Shown: piece after piece, positions 53,601-64,000 of the stretch
How positions within the stretch are numbered: position 1 is the stretch's first letter
Layout: each line of letters begins with the position of its first letter
Assembly: GCA_013396655.1 (NCBI GenBank)
Contig: WBMV01007388.1
Location: forward strand, 353,421-417,420
Source of the DNA: Campylorhamphus procurvoides
Lineage: Eukaryota > Chordata > Aves > Passeriformes > Dendrocolaptidae
DNA: 64,000 nt
Direction of reading: 5' to 3'
Notes under the pieces: model-generated
The model's input: the letters and a program-made list of their open reading frames with translations, nothing else
What the model was told of the DNA's origin: nothing
Databases searched by the model: none
Made by a program: the position numbers and the translations under genes

Positions 53601-54906
53601 GACTTCATTGTTTTCAGCTGTTCATTAGGTAGCTCAATGAATTAGCTAGTAATTTACTAGTTTGTTGAATTAGCAAGAGGATACAACCTCGGTGGCTTCC
53701 CCTCACCCCAGAAAGGGGAAACAGCTATTGCATATGCAAGTGTTGCAGAGGGGCCAAGGGCCAGAGATATCCAGCAGTCCAAAGCTTGGAAAAGATATTT
53801 AGGCGGTGGGACAAATGGCTGAACATGCTCCATTTCACTCTTCAAGCCAGGGTCTGTGAGGATGTTGCACTGCTGAGAGAAAACTATTTGCATAGCTTCT
53901 TTGGGAATTACTTAAAAGACTCATAATGGTGCAGGGAATCTAGTGAATGTCTCTGAAGTGGCTTCCAAAATGGCTATAAGGGCAGTTCCACGCTGCAAAT
54001 GCTCTTTAGGGTATTTGTCCTACCATGTGGGAGTTTAGTTTTCCAGTCAGAAAAGTCTTGCCCAGATTTCAGTGTTTTAAATGGGTTACAAATATCAGGA
54101 AGCTTCTTTCATTTGAACAAAATCAAGTAGTCACTCAGCTCTGTTATATGATATCTCATTCTCTGTAACTCTTAATTTTTCTCTCTCACCGTGTTTCTTT
54201 ACCAGCAAATATTTTTCATTCTTGCTGTACTGACCTAATCTCTAAATATCGAAGTCCCTTCCCTCTCTCTTTGCACTTTTCGTTTTGGGGATGAGGTGTC
54301 TCTGTCTACTTTGCGGGGTGCTAAACTGATTGACCAGGCAACTGAGGAGACTGAGGAGACATCACCTGACTTTTCTGGTTTGTAGCAGCTGCTGCTGTTC
54401 TTAGATCTTGACCAAAGCTGATGCTTGTGTGTTCAAATTGCTGTGTTGATATATGTGTGTAGAAACACCCACATATTCCCGCCATTCTGTAGCTATACAA
54501 CATGCATCCCTTTTTTGCCTCTGCTTGTGCTAGGGACACATAAAAGTAGGTTCACCTGACTGTGAATCAGGTCGGGCACACCCATATGTACAATTAGGAG
54601 TCATTTGGGCTTTAGTCAGGTAAGCTTCTGTATCTGTCCACTTGACTGACAGGACTGGCTTAGTCTGACCGTGAGTTTTTTTGATGTGACCTGTGGCTGA
54701 AGATGAGCTTTTCAGAGACCAATGGAAAAAAGTGTTTATTGTCTTTATAGATGTTACGGCTACTATGTTCAGTGACTGATTTTATCATACAAATGCAGTT
54801 AAAAGTGGTTAAATGCAATTTTTTGGTGGTGTCTGATCTATAATTTTTAAAAAATTCAATTGGATGAAAGTGAAAATATGGGGATTTTTTTCTCCTTCCT
54901 CATTAG
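50641..54906 (+). other. LIMCH1: LIMCH1 intron, 4.3 kb
   Basis: The intron runs from GTAAGT to a TTTTTTTCTCCTTCCTCATTAG acceptor. It contains a CR1 terminal fragment at 52362-52420. I see nothing else recognisable. Confidence 0.88.
52362..52420 (+). mobile_element. CR1 LINE 3' terminus, sense orientation
   Basis: TATTGGACTCGATGATCTTAGAGGTCTTTTCCAACCTGAATGATTCCATGATTCTAT is the CR1 3' end (GGACTNGATGATCTTNNAGGTC-TTCCAACC-ATTCTATGATTCTAT). Only about 60 bases remain recognisable. Confidence 0.9.
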
Positions 54907-55156
54907 GGAGAGGAAGTGACTCGGAAACTGACCTGCCACACAGAAAGATGCCAGATGTGAAAAAAGATGATATGTTGGCGAGGCGGACCTCACATGGTGA
55001 ACCTAAATCAGCTGTGCCTTTTAACCAGTACCTCCCAAACAAGAGTAATCAGACTTTCTATGTACCTGCTCCGCTTCGGAAAAAGAAAGCTGAACGAGAA
55101 GAGTACCGAAAGAGCTGGAGCACAGCGACCTCACCGCTGGGAGACAGACCTTTCAG
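54907..55156 (+). CDS. LIMCH1: LIMCH1 exon, basic linker with PD-x-KDD module
   Basis: This 250-base exon starts with the last two bases of a Gly codon after a strong pyrimidine tract. It ends two bases into an Arg/Ser codon (AG) before GTAAGA. It encodes [20 protein letters not shown], then [40 protein letters not shown] and [20 protein letters not shown] ending PF. This is a hallmark LIMCH1 segment, with VPAPLRKKK shared with LMO7. The PD-KDD...RR...PK..VPFN block recurs in the exon at 60617 (see findings). In the mammalian short isoform, as I recall it, PFR here is followed by a YGPRTP-type sequence that is not seen in the rest of the window. Confidence 0.97.
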
Positions 55157-55819
55157 GTAAGACTGGCCTGTCCAGCTTCTCCCTTCCTCAGTGATGATGC
55201 TGCAACTCTTGCCCAGTTTTCATTCTTTTCACGAAGTGTATGATGCTGTAATAAATCTCTTGCTGATATGGTACTGATAAATAGTTTGTAGCAATTGGTG
55301 AAGGTAGTAGAAAAGCAATGGGTAGAAAATGACTGTCTTGATGTCATTATTTACCATACAATGCAGTGTATAACTTGTGTTTGACAAGACGTGGGTTAAT
55401 ACAAGTGCCGTGGATGTAAACTCAAACCGAGGCTGGAAAAAATTGTTCTGGATGACCTGTTTCAGTTCGCTAGACAGTTACTCACTGACAAATGATACTT
55501 TAGGTACTGTTTGATGCATTCAATCAAAGTAGGTAACATTTTTGCTGCGTTTTTGTAAAATCAATTTATTTGTATGTTATATTCTACACACTAGTGTAGT
55601 TTATGTAGCTGTGACTGTGTATTTCTGCATATTGGTTTTGTCAACTGATACTTAACTTCTGATTTGGTCTAAGAAGCAATTCTCATTAAAGAGCATAATT
55701 ATCATCCCTGATTATTCATCAGAATTCATCCTTTGGCATCTTGATATCAGCAAAATGTACTTAAAAGTGTATATGTTTTAGGGACAGTCTATATTAAACT
55801 AACTTGTATAATTCGATAG
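55157..55819 (+). other. LIMCH1: LIMCH1 intron, 0.66 kb
   Basis: This is the shortest intron in the window. Its acceptor (ATTAAACTAACTTGTATAATTCGATAG) has a poor pyrimidine tract but a good branch-point-like CTAAC about 25 bases upstream. This fits regulated use of the next exon. Confidence 0.88.
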
Positions 55820-56092
55820 TAAACCCCACCCTGAAACCATAGAAGAAGAACTGAATGAAACATCAGAACTGTGTGAAAAGGAGAAAGTGGGCTCCGTGAC
55901 TCCTGAGGCAAGCTCCCTTAAAAGTCAATTAGGTTTGAGTCAAAGTGAAGGAAACTCCATAGACCAGTCTTCTTCATGTAGCGCAAAAGAAACATCAGCA
56001 CCCAAGGGGAAAGATGCAGAAGAGATCAGAAAGTTAAGAAGACTTGAACAAGCTGGCATTAAGGTCATGTCAGCAGCCCAGCGCTACGGCAG
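55820..56092 (+). CDS. LIMCH1: LIMCH1 cassette-type exon 1, Glu/Ser-rich with helix
   Basis: This 273-base exon (divisible by three) enters and leaves in phase 2, so it can be included or skipped without a frame change. The first base completes Ser. It then reads KPHPETIEEELNETSELCEK and continues through a Ser-rich stretch (SQSEGNSIDQSSSCSAKETS) to DAEEIRKLRRLEQAGIKVMS and AAQRYG. The last part is a charged amphipathic helix, similar to a segment I recall from long LIMCH1/LMO7 isoforms. The donor GTTAGA is weak and the acceptor lacks a good pyrimidine tract. I infer alternative splicing. I cannot confirm usage from sequence. Confidence 0.88.
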
Positions 56093-59000
56093 GTTAGACC
56101 AACAGTGTGAGAAATTGTGCGCGCTTCACATTTTTAGGATTGGCTGAAGTGTGGGCTTCCTTGATCCGCTGTGATTTCACATCTCCTAACAAAACCCCAG
56201 TCTGCTAAGTACTCACAATTGCTAGTGAAAGTCTTGGTCTGAAGAAGCTTGTGATGTGGTGGCTGTGGATTGCAGAGTTCTATGATGCTAACTGCATTTG
56301 GATTGGGAAATTGTATTGTTATACAGCATAATGTAAACATACTCCAAGAAAGCTACTCAGACTACTTGTCACCTTCCATCTAATGCTGTCTTGTATTTAA
56401 TAAAAATATGTATAAATCTACATTAAAAATGCCTTGTTTAGATAAAAGTTTCAGAAATTTATGTTACTTGTTGCCAGTGGGATGTTGAATCACAGGTTTT
56501 AGATTGTTAATATTTTTAACTGTATTAATAAATGGTGCAATGTTTTTTAATGGCAGGAACTATAAAAGTGCAGTGCTTGTTAACACATGTACCAGTTAAA
56601 GCATAAAGGCATGGTTCAGCAGTCATGATTTGACTGACTTTGGCATGGAATATCTGTAGTTAATCACTTACTACCTGTGTTATTTATTTTTGGATGTTGT
56701 TCAATTTGGTTATTTCCTGTTCTTTAACTTCAGAGCTGAATGATGGCTAGGCTCACGGCCCATGCTTTTCCATCATCTGCTATTGGATCCTCATGAAAAA
56801 TCTTTTCTACTCATGGGGATGACCTGCAAAGCAGAGTTTTAGCCAACATGTCAGAAACCTAGGCACTTATAAGGGATCAAAATGGTTTGGCTAAGGGCTA
56901 AGTGTCCAAATGTCCTTCTGTCCAAAACATTTTGTTTTGGATTGTAGGGTGAAATCTTAACAGTGAGTAGTTTAGCACATGCTGGTCTGTAGTCTGGGCC
57001 TCGAAATGTAATGTTAGAAAGTGCAGCTCATATGTGGTATCTTTTATTCATAGGTACAGCGAAGCTTGTCTGTGGCCACATACAGATGTGCCATATGCAG
57101 ACGAAACAGTCACAGTATATATGCTGTCATATGTGTCTTCTCAGGTCTGCTTCACTGTTGTCCAGCTGTACTGAACCAATGTTCATGTGTACTTTGGGGG
57201 TATTATTTTTAACACAGCCAGATGCTAATGAAGATGAACTATTTGGCATAAATTAGTACTGCAGTCTCAATTAGTGTGCTAGTTGATTTGGAATCCGTAA
57301 ACCGGTGGGTATTAGCATTATCCTGTTGTGAGTACCAAGGCTGTAGAATTAATAGTAGTAATGTAGTAGTATGCATTAAAATGTAGTAATATCTTGTGTT
57401 TAGCAGTGCGGTGCAGAACAAATAGTTCTGTTTGCAATTGGAGGATGCTCACCGCATTGAGGGTCCCTCAAATACCTTGTGCTTGATCTACTGGCTTGAT
57501 GTCTGCAAAAGAAGCATATGTGATCAAATGTATGATTCTTTGGTAGGAAATCAGTCTCCGCTTTCCTTGGACAACCAATTGTCTTGACAGGGCTGAAGGA
57601 GAAGGGAGGAGAAATAACAAGTCATTTTTCTTCCTTGCTCTCAGTGGAAGCAACTTGTGGGATTTGGCAGCTAGAAGAAGGAGAAGCTGATGGTTTTGTC
57701 CCAGCTAAGGATGAAAGAGCAGAGTTTTGTAACCCAAGGTTCACTGTAGTGAAGTAGGAGCCTGCTTTGCGGGATTGAAGAAAGACACAGCAGAAAAGAC
57801 ACTGGGGTCAGAGGTCTGTAAGGGAAATTATTTGTGTAAGTGGAAGAACAGTGGGTGAGAAGGAAAGAATTTAGTAGTGACTCTGGATACAGGGGAGCAT
57901 TTAGTCATCTTTCTTAATGTTGTCTTACTCTTCCCTGTTCTTTGAGCCTCTCCACTTTTTCTTCTTGGCATCAAGTTCAAATTTCCATGCGCTAATGGCA
58001 CTGGGAAATTCTTAGTCCCTCTTGTTTCTGTATTCTTATTTTTTTTTTCACCCCTCCTATTCCCTCATCTTTCTGTGATGCCAACCTCTTTTTTTTCACC
58101 TGAGGTTGCCAGTTTTCTTCCAGTTCCTCTGAGAAGGCTGTTTCATCTCACGATATTAACCTCTGGAGGACACCCACTTGACTTTTGCATTCTACAAGGC
58201 ATCTAATTGTTCTTAAAGCTGGAACTCAGCAAGGGAACTTTCTGAGTCTGACCAGGAACGATTTGAACTTGTAGGCAAATGTTTCTTTTGCTTGGAGTTT
58301 AATTACTTATCTCCATTGCGGTAGCATGTTCTAGGAACGGGCTCCATTGAACTACATGCTATAAAAATGCATGGCATTCTTCTTCCCAAAGGAGCCTATT
58401 GTCTCTGTTGCATGTTGTTTTATTGATACGTGATCCTCCTTGCTTGCTTGTTGCCTGCATCTGTTTCTTACTCTATTGGATTTGAAAGGTAAGGATCAGA
58501 TTCATGGAGGTCCCCTGAAAAGAGGATTATGAAGTGTGTTGTAAGAGATGATGAAGAGGAAGATGTAGGGGGGAAATGTGAGCAAGTGTTTATGATATGT
58601 TTTTTGCAAAAGGGATGTGGACTCTTGCCTTGACAGAGTATAAGCATGCCAAAAAAAAAAAAAAAGGTATGCATTTTTCTGAAATGCAATATAAGGATCC
58701 TCAAGCCTGTATAAGACCTTGCTTGAGGGAGAACAAATGCCTGCAGTCTGACACTTTGGAAGCACCTGCTATACTACCATGGACTCATGTTGTTTCTGCA
58801 GGGGCTAAGGCAGGGTGTGCAAGAGCAATTTACAGCTAAATCTACAGTCTTTCTATCTCCCTGGTAAGCTGGCATTAAAAAAAACATTTTCGAGACCATC
58901 ACAAACTGATTCAGGAGACCCCAAAATGTCGCAGCTAATTTCTCATTCCATTAAAACCAAAATGCAAATGAATGGAAAATGTTCTCAACCTAGAAACTTA

Positions 59001-60616
59001 TTACTGAAGTCTAGTTACATACTAAAAGCTGTATGTTTTTCATTACAATGACTCCCAGTTGCACTTTTGAATATTATAACTCAGTATTTCTTTGTTGCCA
59101 AAAACACTGCTCTCAGAAATGCTATATTTCATGCTCTCGAGTTTTAGTAGCATTGGTGAACATGAGACTGAAAAATACAGCAGTTTTTAGTGAATAATCA
59201 GTTGGTGAACCAGCTGTTTCTGAAGGTGATGTGGACAGAGATGCTCATGAGGAAGAGGGACAGCAGTTCCATTTGGAATGCCATCAGCCAGTGTTGCCTG
59301 TTGCCTTAAATGAAATCTTGATTGTTCAGAGAGATCTAAGGAAAAAGTTGCCTTTAGCTAATTTGAGACTGTGCTCTCCACATCACTAATAGGGGGATGC
59401 TGTGTATTGCAGCATAACAAGGCAAAGGCAGGCAGCTTATTATGTCCTCTGAGCTTGAGCTAGGCTAGCTTGTCAGGGATGGTTTATGGCTTCCCTCTAA
59501 GTTTCTCCAGTAACTTTGTTGAGCAGTAGTTTGAAAGGGCAGCTGGGAATGTAAAGTCAGTGGTGTATATAGTGGACTTGCAGGGATTTAAAATGTTTAA
59601 AATGTTTTTAAACCCCAGCTAATTATAACTCTCTTGATATTTAAAACAGAAGAGAAACTCGAAGCAACCCCTGAGCTGTTTAGATTTGCTTTCTTAATGC
59701 CAGTCTGTTTGTGATCCCCTCTTTTTTGCTTTGTGTAGCAAGGTGTGCTACATGAAAGAGCAAATGCCTACAGAAGTACTCCATGGAAGGTTCTGCTACT
59801 TGCTGCCTAACTTCCTGAAATATCAATAAATACAATTCAATTTTTAAACATGAGAGTTGCCTATCTCTTGCCATCTGTCTTTTCAGTTTGTGTAAAAGTA
59901 TTTACCATTACAAGTTAAAATAGTCTTTATAGGTACCAGCCCTCAAGGGTGTCTGTTGTTGTAATCTTCAGTAACAGCAAGGCCATGTTGATAGCAGTTG
60001 CATTTCTGATGAAGGCAGGTAGCAATGTTTTCCAGAATGCCATTATTTTTGCTATTGGTACTATCATGCTATGTGGCAGCAATGGCATAAAGGGCTTTTT
60101 CTTGGTGAAAGGGAAGAATAATTAGGGAAAGAATCAAGTGTGGGTACGTATGAGAAGAATAGCAGGGCAGAGAGCCTAAGTGGTTACTGAGGTGGGTTTT
60201 TTTTTAAATAGAGCCATTAGGAAGAAAAATGCAAAATATTTGATATTTCAGGACTCAGCAACGTTTTCTAGGGATCGGGTATTTACATCAAATCCCTTTC
60301 TTAGTTTGAAGTGTTCAAGAAGTTTAATACTGCCATTTAGAATACTGCATTCACTGCATCTAGTATGTTAAAACCAGTTCGTACAGGTTCTTCCAAGTAA
60401 AGGTGCAACATGCTGATTTTTTTGTGTAAAGTCCTTTACTAATATATCATACTAATATATGATAAGTTTTATTTCTAGCAAGGTTTTGTCCAATCTAACA
60501 GCAGCCTGGAGCATATTTGATTAACTGTGCTTGTTTTTTGACCTGGAGATGAGTGTTGCACCGCCATCTCCTCCCCTCGTGCATCAAGAGCTTTATTTAA
60601 TTCTGCTCTGTGTCAG
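56093..60616 (+). other. LIMCH1: LIMCH1 intron, 4.5 kb
   Basis: The intron runs from GTTAGA to the TTTAATTCTGCTCTGTGTCAG acceptor. A run of about 15 A lies at 58651-58665. I see no further exon with matching phase and conserved peptide. Confidence 0.85.
58651..58665. repeat. Poly-A run
   Basis: About 15 consecutive A residues lie in intron sequence. No retroposon body is recognisable 5' of it. Confidence 0.85.
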
Positions 60617-60907
60617 TAAAAAGCTGATATGTGAAGACAACGAAAGCATCCCAGACATTATCCTTCGCAAGAACAATCCCTTCATGATACATTATCAAGG
60701 AAAGGATTCTGGTTCAGAAGATGAAGCAACCAGCAGAGTTCCTGATTTAGAAAAGGATGACTTTGCCACCCGGAGAGCCAGATTGAATCAACCCAAATAC
60801 ACAGTTCCATTTAACTCCTTTTTAGTTGGACCATATACAAGTAAAGATAAAGGTAAACTGGAAGATGTTAAAAAGCCATTGCAGATGGAAAAAAAGGAAC
60901 CTGCAAG
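60617..60907 (+). CDS. LIMCH1: LIMCH1 cassette-type exon 2, second PD-x-KDD module
   Basis: This 291-base exon (97 x 3, phase 2 at both ends) lies between TCTGTGTCAG and GTGTGC. After a completed Ser it encodes KKLICEDNESIPDIILRKNN, PFMIHYQGKDSGSEDEATSR, VPDLEKDDFATRRARLNQPK, YTVPFNSFLVGPYTSKDKGK and LEDVKKPLQMEKKEPA. The frame stays open upstream of 60617, but the acceptor and the phase of the previous exon both fix the start at 60617. The SEDE...PDLEKDDFA..RRA..NQPK segment resembles the LIMCH1 exon at 54907 over 30 residues without gaps. I infer that it belongs to the long-isoform insert shared by the LIMCH1/LMO7 family. Confidence 0.9.
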
Positions 60908-62169
60908 GTGTGCATTTATGATCTTATTCTTTCAATTATAATGCTTAATTTCACCATGGCGCATTGCTGTAGGAGTAAAGCTGTCTTGGCTACAAAGCAA
61001 CTTACAGGGTAAAGTAAATGCAAATGCTTTATCATAAAGTGAACAAAATTGTAATTTTTTGTTAGAGTATGAGGACCAGAAGTTTAAATTGCTTTGAGTG
61101 TAAATAAGATAAAGGCAGGACACTTTTGTTACCTAAGCTCATGAGACAGCTCATGAGCCTGAGTACTTGTGGATAAACTTGGAAGATATGTTTTGTATCT
61201 CAGCTTTTTTTCTGAGCACATTCAGTACATGGGTTTGGATGTGTTTGTTTCATCTCATACCCTTTTAATACCCTGCATAAAACATGGAGCAGATAAGTCT
61301 TTTAGTTAAGGCACTGAATATATATGCCTGCTGTGCTGCACCAAGTTATGTTGCACATGGTCCTAATGTGTCTTATACAGCATTGTTTTGGGAAATGAGC
61401 ATGGGTTACAACATTTTAGTCTAGAAAATCTCTTCTTTCTTTAGTTCATTGATACAGTGATACAGACCTTTAAGAAGCTGCTGAACACAAATGTCTGCTA
61501 GGTGATAACCTTTTTTGGGAAGCAAGCATATTTGGATTTTTGTGCAAACAAAAGTGATTCTAGATAAAACCCCCATACACACATCACAGTAAGCCTTGAC
61601 TGTAATAACTGATACTTCAGAAAAGTTCTCAGTATTTAGTAGCTCTTTACAGTATTGTCAAATGTGCCTTTCGTTTGCTGGCAATTTGATTATATTAGCA
61701 TTTTCTAGCGACTAGTTTGGCAGAACATCTGAAGAGCATCTAACCAAATTTTAATAGTCCAGTGCTATTGATATGACTCTAAGATCAAAGAAATTGCATA
61801 GAACATTTGAGAGCAAAACTTGGAGTTCATCGTGTGCATGAGATGCAAATGAGATATTTGTAACTATTTGAGAGAAAGCTTATTGCAAAAATGCTTATTA
61901 CAGTAATAACATAAAGATTTTTCTAGCTTGAGCTAGGAATAGAAGTTCACGTAAAGAAGTATTCTCAGTAGTGCATGAGTACAGTAGCACAGGTGAGAGG
62001 TTTAAACTTCAAATTATTCATTCCATGTTTGCTTCCTAAATTAATATAAAATGAGTATTATAAATGCGGTTTTATCTTCTTGTGCTCTGAACCTCTTCTT
62101 TTGACACTGGTTTATAATTGCTCCCTCAAAATATCTTTTCTTGCTGAACTGGAATGTGCATTAAATTAG
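60908..62169 (+). other. LIMCH1: LIMCH1 intron, 1.3 kb
   Basis: The intron runs from GTGTGC to a purine-containing acceptor (GGAATGTGCATTAAATTAG) that is weak. I see no other feature inside. Confidence 0.85.
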
Positions 62170-62424
62170 AAGAAGACGTGTGCACATGACATCAGTAAGG
62201 CAAATAGTGACAAGCAAAGAGAACCCACTTCTGCAAAATGAAAAGTCTGAGTCAGAGAAGGAACAGCAGGTGAAAGAACCTGATACTGAGAGCGATGATT
62301 TGGCTAAACAGAAATCTCAAAGCACCCTCCCTGAACTACAAGAAGATAAGATATTTGTGAATGCCTCTATAACAAAGGCAGATCTGGAGACCTGGAAAAG
62401 ACTGAAACTCCCAGGGGAGCCCAG
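62170..62424 (+). CDS. LIMCH1: LIMCH1 cassette-type exon 3
   Basis: This 255-base exon (85 x 3) is in phase 2 at both ends, with acceptor ATTAAATTAG and donor GTATGG. It encodes RRRVHMTSVRQIVTSKENPL, LQNEKSESEKEQQVKEPDTE, SDDLAKQKSQSTLPELQEDK and IFVNASITKADLETWKRLKL, ending PGEP. The 62170 start keeps frame with the previous exon; starting three bases later (AAG) would drop one Arg and also fit. The exon is strongly charged and carries a SDDLA motif and a T-x-x-D-x-x-x-W-x-x-L motif. Related motifs recur in the next exon, which supports its being real. I have no strong memory of the exact mammalian peptide, so confidence is lower than for the CH exons. Confidence 0.83.
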
Positions 62425-63701
62425 GTATGGTTTCTGGTTGTGGACAGGATTGGGAAGCATGTTTGGTTTGTCACAATCTGCTGTGTGTGCTTGTGGTTTT
62501 AAAGTTGAAGAATGCCTTGATGACAACCAGTCCTTACCTATGTGGGTTTTCAGGAGGAATCCAAAAATCTGTACAAGGATGCTATCTATCATGAAATGAA
62601 AATGTGTCCATTATTTAGAGCACTGTAATAGTTTCATAGTCACTTTGCTGGTGGATGCTCTTAATACAATATCAGAAAGGTCCCTCTTGTCTTGTGGCTC
62701 AGTCTGCTTTGGAGCTGCTTGAAGTTGAACACCACAAAGGACCAAGTGGCACCATTAATACAGTAGCACTGTGCTACTAACCAAGCTGTCTTCAGGACTT
62801 GGGCCATTATACCTTGGGGGTATTACTGTAGGATCAGCATCTCTTTGCATACTGTTTCTGAGACCTGAGCTGATACATATCAGCATAGCATTGTACTCCA
62901 GGGCTGGATAAATACAACCAACACTTTCTCACTGCAACAGGGCTTTCAGGAGCCTCGCTGTATGGTGGATGTATGCTTTTGCAGTGAACAAAACCTCCTC
63001 AAAGGGAGTTAGTATAAAGCAGTTATTCTAAGCTGTTTCCCTATGGAGATGGACTATAACAAGCAGGTGATTTGTGACTCTGGTAGGAAAGGATAACAAC
63101 TCCTAGCCTTCCTGTTTAGGTGCATGACATTTTCCAGTTAAAGGCTGCCATCTGTTCTGGCATTCATGGTTACTGTATGTAATTTTATCTCTAACACAAT
63201 CAAAACTCAATCATTCTTTCATCCTAAAGATACTAGTAGTCTCTCTGTTACTTTTGAGGTGATTTATTAAAATCAAGATTTAGTCCCCTTGCTTCAGGAC
63301 AAGTGAACTGCCCTTACTAGTGCTCTCATGCCACTGTAAGTTCTCCATGCCAAAGTGAGTTCTGTTGCCATGCAGCAACATATACTGCGTGACCCAGGTT
63401 CATGTGAGCAGATAAGGGAAGTCTAACTTGGTTAGAGTGAAGAACTGAGTTTGGAATAGGCCATATGCTATGTTCCTTGCCCTTACGAAGAGGTTCTGTG
63501 GATATGCTCCCAGAATTTCCCCCACAGGTCTGCAGTGTCTTTGGATTTTATCTGTCATTTTGGCCTCAGCATGCCATAGCTGTTTGTACCTCAGTTCTTG
63601 AATTTTAAAATAAAACCCCTTCGAAACCTTAGAAGCATTTGATTTGCTATATTCTGAGGGTCTCATTTTGGGGACATTCTTTTATTCCTCCTTATGACCA
63701 G
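62425..63701 (+). other. LIMCH1: LIMCH1 intron, 1.3 kb
   Basis: The intron runs from GTATGG to the TTTTATTCCTCCTTATGACCAG acceptor. I see no coding sequence or transposon that I can name. Confidence 0.85.
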
Positions 63702-64000
63702 CGAAGGAGATACCAAATGTCCCAGCGACACTCTGCCACCAACTGATACCATGGTGAAAGCAGTAGCCCATGATGATTTTGCTGTCTGCAAAGCCAAAGC
63801 AAACAAAAAGGCTGGTAGCCCCAAGCAGAAGTTTGTGCATTTTGGGCCAGTAACTGAGATTGATCAACAGAAATGGGACAAACTCGTTATTGGCAGAGCT
63901 TCATCCAAAATCAGAACAGAAGAGGAGAACAAGAAAGACTCTGTGGAGAGTCACTCTGGTATTGAAAGCTCTGCTTCAACCACTGTTGTCAGTTTTGGGT
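63702..64000 (+). CDS. LIMCH1: LIMCH1 cassette-type exon 4 (runs off the window)
   Basis: The exon starts in phase 2 after a good pyrimidine tract and CAG and remains open to the end of the window (299 bases visible). After a completed Ser it encodes EGDTKCPSDTLPPTDTMVKA, VAHDDFAVCKAKANKKAGSP, KQKFVHFGPVTEIDQQKWDK, LVIGRASSKIRTEEENKKDS and VESHSGIESSASTTVVSFG. HDDFA...KA..N and the later TEIDQQKWDKL parallel motifs of the preceding exons. The region probably falls in what Pfam calls DUF4757 of LIMCH1/LMO7; I could not check this. The donor, and so whether this exon too is a multiple of three, lies outside. Confidence 0.88.

Noticed and set aside
58815..59051. Open frame with a Ser/Lys-rich peptide between cassette exons 1 and 2
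   Set aside because: It looked like a possible extra linker exon, but I could not find an acceptor and donor pair in phase 2 and do not recognise the peptide.
1..64000. Bacterial-type systems (CRISPR, operons, phage, toxin-antitoxin)
   Set aside because: Spliced vertebrate gene structure and CR1 repeats explain the window; no prokaryotic feature is present.

Overview
The window is an intron-rich piece of vertebrate nuclear DNA, most likely from a bird. The evidence is canonical GT-AG spliced exons scattered through long AT-rich introns, plus at least three CR1 retroposon tails (33777-34175, 40213-40340, 52362-52420) with the usual avian 3' end. I see no prokaryotic operon, CRISPR array, phage or plasmid feature.

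One gene accounts for all the coding sequence I can support: LIMCH1 (LIM and calponin-homology domains 1), on the + strand. Eleven exons are visible (3126-3196, 14746-14815, 39872-39978, 43000-43030, 46054-46164, 50445-50640, 54907-55156, 55820-56092, 60617-60907, 62170-62424, 63702 to beyond 64000). They join in one open frame of about 651 codons. The gene runs past both ends: the start codon exon lies left of the window, and the rest of the rod, the coiled coil and the LIM domain lie to the right.

Layout: 1-14815 holds the first two visible calponin-homology (CH) exons and an 11.5 kb intron. 14816-39871 is a 25 kb intron with a GC- and CpG-rich patch (about 34400-34850), a CR1 element and a CA microsatellite. 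39872-46164 holds the three exons that complete the CH domain. 50445-55156 holds two exons of the Ser/Arg-rich linker conserved in LIMCH1. 55820-64000 holds four consecutive exons with phase-2 starts; the three complete ones have lengths divisible by three, so they look like an alternatively used cassette block that makes the long isoform.

The CH domain and linker belong to an actin- and non-muscle-myosin-II-associated protein of stress fibres. The most interesting points are the possible internal promoter in the 25 kb intron, which could yield a product lacking the CH domain, and a repeated peptide module shared by exon 54907-55156 and the cassette exons. I did not find an undescribed multi-gene system here.
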